This document shows positions 5,883 through 10,425 of a stretch of DNA of 10,425 nucleotides, one piece after another (position 1 is the first letter of the stretch; every line of letters starts with the position of its first letter). A program made the position numbers and the translations under genes. The notes under the pieces are model-generated. The model had not been told where the DNA came from. It saw only the letters and a list, made by a program, of their open reading frames with translations, and did not search any database. Location of the stretch: assembly GCA_026988585.1 (NCBI GenBank), contig JALSKY010000226.1, positions 1 through 10,425 on the forward strand. The letters run 5' to 3'. The DNA is from Deltaproteobacteria bacterium (lineage in GTDB: Bacteria > Desulfobacterota > Dissulfuribacteria > Dissulfuribacterales > QOAL01).

Positions 5883-8800
5883 CTAATCATGATCTTTATA
5901 CCTCTTTGCCATCTCTTCTATCATGGCCTGAAGTTCATTCTTCTCCTCTTTGGAAAAGATGGAAAAAGGCGCCTTGAGCACATTTATTATCAGTTTCCGG
6001 AACACCCCTGTAACTGCCTGGGCCTCAAGTACATCAAGTTTGGGGTCCATCACATCTCCACTCATCCTTACAGGTATGACAAAGAGGGTTTTATGCTTGC
6101 CGCCAACCACGTAACCGATGATGGGAATGTTTGCAACAATGGAATCCACAGTCTTCAATGGAGATACAAAAAAGATGATATCTGATTGAAGACTCTTCAG
6201 GTCAAGACTGCCTGTTGCATAGAGATTGAGCCCTCTGCCCTTGATGATCCACTTGGCTACATCCATCTTGTCCGGACTGGTAATCACTGCATCCAAAATA
6301 AACTTGTCATAGGGAAAACCGGGCTGCCCAAAAACACTGCTCTGAGAGAGAGAAAAGAGATCAGTCAGGTTGAGAATCCCCAGAAGACGAGAAAGAAATC
6401 CTCCTCTTGCAATAACACCTTTCTCTGCCTTCATCCTCAAATATCCCTGGGTCCAACTCTCATTTATGCCATCCAGAAGGAGGTCCATGGAGAAAGGCCC
6501 TGTTATACTCTTCTCCAGCACCCCAAGACATGTAAAAAAATCCTGGAAGTTCAACTGTTTCTCTTTCGGGCTCTTCAAACGAATATGCTTGTGAAGCTCC
6601 GTTGCAGAACGCCTTTCCAGACTCGCCTCCAGTTCAGAACCGCACATGGAGTTGGAACTGGCCTGTACCTTCCATCGATCCCTTGCCTCAAACCTGGCAA
6701 CACCAGCTATATTTTCCGCCCTCAGATCATGGCTTGGCAGGGTGGGCACGATTGTCTGGACATCAAGATCCAATTGTTCCATGAAGAAAGAGATTTCTCC
6801 CATGAGATCTATAAGAAACAACTGCCGGTCATTACCTGCTCCTGTCACCTTTTCAGAATCATGAGAACCATTCCCTGAGAACAGATCGGCCCTGTCCGAG
6901 AACCGACTCTTTATCATCTTGATGGCCTCGTCTGAGAGGTGCCTGACCTGAAGCCTGCTATGCAGTTCAATCTGTCCAGGCCTGAGCTGGAAGCGCGAAT
7001 CCATATTAAATGCATCCTGCATGAAAGAGGCCTTTATGCCAAGGGTGCCGGCTCCATTATCCGAACAGGAAAGATCTATTTCATAAAAACTGAGCCTGTG
7101 TCTATCATCAACAGGAATAAACAGATTATGGCCTGCCAGATCACCAGTGGCAGTTACAAAGGATTTTCCATTACTGTTTTTGATCCCCAGGTCGATTTCA
7201 CCAAAGAGGTCTCCATTCAGGAGTTGGTTGTGGTCAAGTATCATGTCCAGGACCTTGGCCTTCAGATCCCCCTTGAAACTAAGACTGAACCAGTTCTCCG
7301 GACCGTTTCTCTTGGAAGGGTTGAAACCGAATCTCCCTGCAGCGACCTGTCTCCCTCCTGCCTTAAAGATAACTTTTTCCAGATCTATATCACCTTTATC
7401 CACAGAGAGAGCGAATTCAACAGTTATTCCAGCAGGCTTCCAGAAGGCCCTGCCTGACAGGTTGTACCCTGCACCATAACGAAAACTCATATCAGACAAC
7501 CTTACTGGAAGCTTTGGAAACAGCAAATCAGGAATGATCTCTTTTCGCTGTAAAAAGAGGGCCAGTTCTCTGTCAAGGGTTCCAGAAAACCTGATATCAG
7601 CCAAATCTTTCTGTCTTCGAGGCCCATCTCCTCTTTTGCGAGATTCTGTAATCTTTTCATCAAGGGCATCCAGCATCAAACGACCTGACATGGAAAAAGA
7701 GGAATCCTGCACAGTGACTTCCACGCCATTCATGGAAACCGCATTTCGATCCAGTTTGACAACACCCTTGTGTAGTCCCACAGGCCAGGGAAGATAATCC
7801 CTGTTGAAGCTGATTTTCATATTCTTCGGGCTCAAGGATACCCGCCATTGCTTAAGCAGGCCCTTGCCAAGCAGCAGATCCAGATAAATATTCTGCAGAT
7901 AGGCCCTGCCCTTGAGGCTATTGATATCCACTACTGAACTGGGAAGATCTGCCTGGAGAAAGGCCATGAGCCTCAAAAATTCCTCGGCACTAACCATGCC
8001 CTTTGCTCTGGTTATCTGCAGCCTCCCGCCACTGGTCAGATCCAGCTCACCTCCTACCTCCTTGAGATGAGTACTGGCCAGTTTGAAATTGATACCGTGC
8101 CAGTTCAGAATCTCCCTATCATAACCCACCTGACCAGAAACGATCTCAATGGGCCAATTCAGGGGCAAAAACTTTATTTTTCCATGGACACCACTCACAT
8201 CAGCGGAGACCCGCAGTTCCCTGCTGTCAGAAGGGCGATATAATCTGAGCCTTCCCATGGCACTGCCTGACAACACCTCTATCTCCTTGATCCCCTGCTG
8301 AAAATCTTCATCCTCTACAAACTTGGACAAGGCCCAGTAAACATCTGCCAGGGGAGCCTTCAACTGCATATCCAGATCCACCAGATGGTTTTTACGTGTC
8401 AGGCCTACCTGAACAGATCCCTTTTGCGCCACGGCCTTGCGGAGCAATGCCTGGTGACAGTCAACATAAAGGATGCCTTCACTGATCTTCACATCTCCTG
8501 AAACACTGTCAATCTTGAGATCTGCATCCTGGACATATACAGGAACCTTTTCTGCCACGGCATCTATCTGCCATGCCTCTATGTTTTCAATATGGGAAAG
8601 AGGTGCAGCGAACTTGACAGAAAAGGAGGTGGCCCTGCCACCGAGTACGATTCCGGTAACTTCACGGACTGTCGCATCCCGTGGAAACAGAACACGCAAT
8701 GCCCGGCGGATCTGCGACAGGTCAGCATCTCTACCCTGGATATCCAGGTTGAGCAGCCCATCATGATCCTTCCTTCCGTTGATGAACTTCACATCTCCTG

Positions 8801-9704
8801 AAAGGGCAATTTCAGGATGAGTGAACTCAAGGTTGTGAAGATGGAGCTGGATACCTGCTTGAGAAAGTTCGAAATCTGCCTTGAGACTTCCACACGAAAC
8901 GAGCAACCTTCTATTCTTGGGCTTAAGGGTTAGGCAGGGAGAGTCTGCCATTATGCTGCCATGCAATTCACTGCCCAACTCTCCTTTCAAATGACCAGAG
9001 ATATTAACCTTGCCTGCTTCAATCATGGCAGCGGGAATATTTTTGCCATCACGTTTGAATGCATCCAGGTCTAGACCCTTCACCTTCCAGTCAAGATCCA
9101 GTTCTGAATCTGACAGGTTAAAACTACCTTTGAAATCAACAGAATCGGCCATGGAAGTGGCCATCTTCACATTTCCCTTGTAAGACCCGCTCCCTATCTC
9201 CAAGCTGCCCTGGATGCCTTGCACGGACAGCTCTTTTTCAAGCCAGGGGAACAGGGTTGAAGTAACCTTTTTTGAACAGAAAACCTGACCATTCTCCACA
9301 ACCACACTGCGCACAGGTGGAGAAAACTCCTTTTTCCCCCGGGATTCAGGCAGGTGATCCAGTTTAAGAGATGGATCTCTGAGGACAAGCCTGAGGGGAA
9401 GAGGATGGATATCGAAACCGCTTGTCACCCATCCGACAAGATCGGGAACAACATACAGATGACCTGAACGAAACTCCAGACCATCAGCCTTGAGCCTCAG
9501 ACCCGAAATTGACAGTTTGGGAGTTGGAAACCATGACCATTCCATGGCACCCAGTTCTTCTATGGTTATCTCTGCCTGTGCGGCCTGCTCCTCTATCAGG
9601 TCCCTAAGGTATGAATTGTTGATTATTCTTGGAGGGAAATAGAATGAGGCTGCTACGCCTGATATAAAAATCAGGAGAAGGAGAGCAATATAGATACGTT
9701 TCAT
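5883..9704 (-). CDS. Large AsmA-like (YhdP/TamB superfamily) envelope protein, probable inter-membrane lipid transfer
   Basis: This 1273-residue protein begins with MKRIYIALLLLIFISG and one hydrophobic segment (about 4-23), so it is predicted to be anchored in the inner membrane with the bulk in the periplasm. The next stretch (about 30-110) fits the AsmA N-terminal pattern, with LSISGLRLKADGLEF. The long middle is repetitive beta-rich sequence with alternating polar and hydrophobic residues and recurring L-x-G-x-L-type strands, as in the grooved beta structures of this superfamily. The C-terminal part (about 1096-1230) has features of the AsmA-like C-terminal region: GGFLSRLLGILNL (1101-1113), GLNLYATGSLDL (1158-1169), IPIIGYVVGGK (1196-1206) and MSGDVMDPKLDV. 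E. coli relatives (YhdP, TamB, YdbH) are implicated in phospholipid transport to the outer membrane; this role is inferred. It starts 7 nt after the kinase stop with no good Shine-Dalgarno nearby, suggesting translational coupling. Its length is between AsmA (about 600) and TamB/YhdP (about 1260). No frameshift is seen. Confidence 0.88.
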   Translation of the reverse strand: MKRIYIALLLLIFISGVAASFYFPPRIINNSYLRDLIEEQAAQAEITIEELGAMEWSWFPTPKLSISGLRLKADGLEFRSGHLYVVPDLVGWVTSGFDIHPLPLRLVLRDPSLKLDHLPESRGKKEFSPPVRSVVVENGQVFCSKKVTSTLFPWLEKELSVQGIQGSLEIGSGSYKGNVKMATSMADSVDFKGSFNLSDSELDLDWKVKGLDLDAFKRDGKNIPAAMIEAGKVNISGHLKGELGSELHGSIMADSPCLTLKPKNRRLLVSCGSLKADFELSQAGIQLHLHNLEFTHPEIALSGDVKFINGRKDHDGLLNLDIQGRDADLSQIRRALRVLFPRDATVREVTGIVLGGRATSFSVKFAAPLSHIENIEAWQIDAVAEKVPVYVQDADLKIDSVSGDVKISEGILYVDCHQALLRKAVAQKGSVQVGLTRKNHLVDLDMQLKAPLADVYWALSKFVEDEDFQQGIKEIEVLSGSAMGRLRLYRPSDSRELRVSADVSGVHGKIKFLPLNWPIEIVSGQVGYDREILNWHGINFKLASTHLKEVGGELDLTSGGRLQITRAKGMVSAEEFLRLMAFLQADLPSSVVDINSLKGRAYLQNIYLDLLLGKGLLKQWRVSLSPKNMKISFNRDYLPWPVGLHKGVVKLDRNAVSMNGVEVTVQDSSFSMSGRLMLDALDEKITESRKRGDGPRRQKDLADIRFSGTLDRELALFLQRKEIIPDLLFPKLPVRLSDMSFRYGAGYNLSGRAFWKPAGITVEFALSVDKGDIDLEKVIFKAGGRQVAAGRFGFNPSKRNGPENWFSLSFKGDLKAKVLDMILDHNQLLNGDLFGEIDLGIKNSNGKSFVTATGDLAGHNLFIPVDDRHRLSFYEIDLSCSDNGAGTLGIKASFMQDAFNMDSRFQLRPGQIELHSRLQVRHLSDEAIKMIKSRFSDRADLFSGNGSHDSEKVTGAGNDRQLFLIDLMGEISFFMEQLDLDVQTIVPTLPSHDLRAENIAGVARFEARDRWKVQASSNSMCGSELEASLERRSATELHKHIRLKSPKEKQLNFQDFFTCLGVLEKSITGPFSMDLLLDGINESWTQGYLRMKAEKGVIARGGFLSRLLGILNLTDLFSLSQSSVFGQPGFPYDKFILDAVITSPDKMDVAKWIIKGRGLNLYATGSLDLKSLQSDIIFFVSPLKTVDSIVANIPIIGYVVGGKHKTLFVIPVRMSGDVMDPKLDVLEAQAVTGVFRKLIINVLKAPFSIFSKEEKNELQAMIEEMAKRYKDHD

Positions 9705-9711
9705 AGGGGAA

Positions 9712-10425
9712 TTATATACTCTTTTTTCCTTCTATGGATACGGTCACTCCATTATTTTTTATCTTTTCTCTGGCCTGTTGCACCAGAAAAGGAAGTGCCT
9801 CAAAACGGGAAAACAGAGGCATGGACAAAATTTTATCCACCGCATCCAGGGCAGTGCCAATAAATTTTTCAAAAAAGGATCTCCCTTTTATCTGGGATAG
9901 ATATCCGTATGCACCAGCTGCCTGAAACAATCTCATAAGACTCAGATGCCAGAAGGCCTCCTGAAACTCACTGCGCGTAACCGAATCCTCAAAACAGAGG
10001 CGTGTGAAGTGATGCAGGAGGGAATGGCGGAGCTCCCACGGCAGATCAACATAGGGATCATGAATCAGGGCGGCCAGATCATATCCCCGGGGACCAAGCC
10101 TTGCCCCCTGGAAATCTATGATATGGGGTTTGTTATCTGCAGAAAACATTATATTCCTGCTCTGAAAATCCCTGTGCAAAAAGACCGGCCCCATCACCTT
10201 GGCGCCATAAGAGAGGACAAGAGTGCATATCTTCTCTACCTCTTGCCTGAAGCTTTTGGCCAGGGCAGGGAGCACCACTACGCCGAGATAACCCTGCAGC
10301 AGGGCCTGGGAAAAATACCCGCCCTCCTTCTCCACACATAGGGATAGATCATAGTGCCCACCCTGCCAACACCATTCCGGACTGAAGCCAGGCGTTGCCC
10401 TCTGCTGTACCTCAAACAATGTCTC
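9712..10425 (-). CDS. APH-fold phosphotransferase (AmgK/COG3178-like sugar kinase), C-terminal part; 5' end outside the window
   Basis: The open frame runs to the window edge, so the N-terminal lobe with the ATP-binding lysine is missing. The visible 237 codons include the catalytic loop FLHRDFQSRNIMF (Brenner-type HxDxxxxN, with the catalytic Asp and Mg-binding Asn) and the DFG-like IIDFQGARLGPRGYDLAALI. The wording DFQ-A-GP--YDL resembles AmgK-type kinases, which phosphorylate the anomeric carbon of N-acetylmuramate or N-acetylglucosamine in cell-wall recycling, more than aminoglycoside-resistance enzymes. The rest is helical, as expected for the C-lobe. The substrate is inferred only. It is followed 7 nt later by the AsmA-like gene, suggesting an envelope role. 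In some bacteria such kinases are next to or fused with a nucleotidyltransferase (MurU-like); that part would lie upstream and cannot be seen. An apparent TTG start at 10417-10419 is probably internal, because the frame is open before it. Confidence 0.85.
   Translation of the reverse strand, partial: ETLFEVQQRATPGFSPEWCWQGGHYDLSLCVEKEGGYFSQALLQGYLGVVVLPALAKSFRQEVEKICTLVLSYGAKVMGPVFLHRDFQSRNIMFSADNKPHIIDFQGARLGPRGYDLAALIHDPYVDLPWELRHSLLHHFTRLCFEDSVTRSEFQEAFWHLSLMRLFQAAGAYGYLSQIKGRSFFEKFIGTALDAVDKILSMPLFSRFEALPFLVQQAREKIKNNGVTVSIEGKKSI

Noticed and set aside
6186..6878. Plus-strand open frame of 230 codons inside the AsmA-like gene
   Set aside because: It is entirely antisense to a well-supported coding region. 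Its translation is Cys/His/Pro-rich, has no recognisable motif and looks like a shadow frame.
6939..7457. Plus-strand open frame of 172 codons inside the AsmA-like gene
   Set aside because: It is antisense to the same gene, with no motif, no ribosome site and no family resemblance.
9712..10419. Treating TTG at 10417-10419 as the true start of the kinase gene
   Set aside because: The frame stays open to the window end, and a start here would remove the whole N-lobe that APH-fold kinases need. The gene is partial.
1..10425. CRISPR array, tRNA or rRNA gene, transposase, attachment site or defence system
   Set aside because: Read through by eye on both strands, no regularly spaced direct repeats, cloverleaf-like segments, transposase motifs or terminal inverted repeats were found. 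All substantial coding regions are accounted for by metabolic and envelope genes.

Overview
The window is a compact, one-directional stretch of a Gram-negative bacterial chromosome. All eight recognisable genes lie on the minus strand, so transcription runs from the right edge to the left edge. The gene set (Kdo synthesis genes behind pyrG, a PaaK-type CoA ligase paired with a tandem-ACT protein, and a long AsmA-like protein) and the protein sequences fit a member of the Desulfobacterota (former Deltaproteobacteria). This placement is inferred from gene content and familiarity, not from a search. A Kdo pathway implies an outer membrane with lipopolysaccharide.

In order of transcription there are three blocks. 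Block 1 (10425 to 4662) is an APH-fold sugar-kinase-like protein cut by the window edge (9712-10425), a 1273-residue AsmA-like envelope protein (5883-9704) starting 7 nt after the kinase stop, and an AI-2E family membrane protein (4662-5840) starting 42 nt later. Block 2 (4497 to 2750), after a 164-nt gap, is a phenylacetate-CoA ligase-type enzyme (3190-4497) and a tandem-ACT protein (2750-3193) joined by a 4-nt ATGA overlap. Block 3 (2632 to the left edge), after a 117-nt gap with a hairpin followed by a T-run, is pyrG (983-2632), kdsA (139-996, overlapping pyrG by 14 nt) and the first 30 codons of kdsC (1-90).

Block 3 makes functional sense as a unit. KdsA makes Kdo-8-phosphate, KdsC removes the phosphate, and PyrG makes the CTP needed for CMP-Kdo activation by KdsB. 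No kdsB is visible in the window. Block 1 looks like an envelope group: a kinase related to cell-wall sugar kinases, a probable inter-membrane lipid-transfer protein of the AsmA/YhdP type, and a polytopic permease-like protein. Block 2 is an aromatic-acid (aryl-acetate) activation module whose ACT partner may sense an amino acid.

I see no tRNA, rRNA, CRISPR array, insertion sequence, phage gene or other sign of recent transfer. No intergenic gap exceeds 170 nt. I found no convincing evidence of an undescribed system. The points most worth a second look are the hairpin/T-run just ahead of pyrG, the metal-ligand pattern of KdsA, and the kinase-AsmA-AI-2E grouping.
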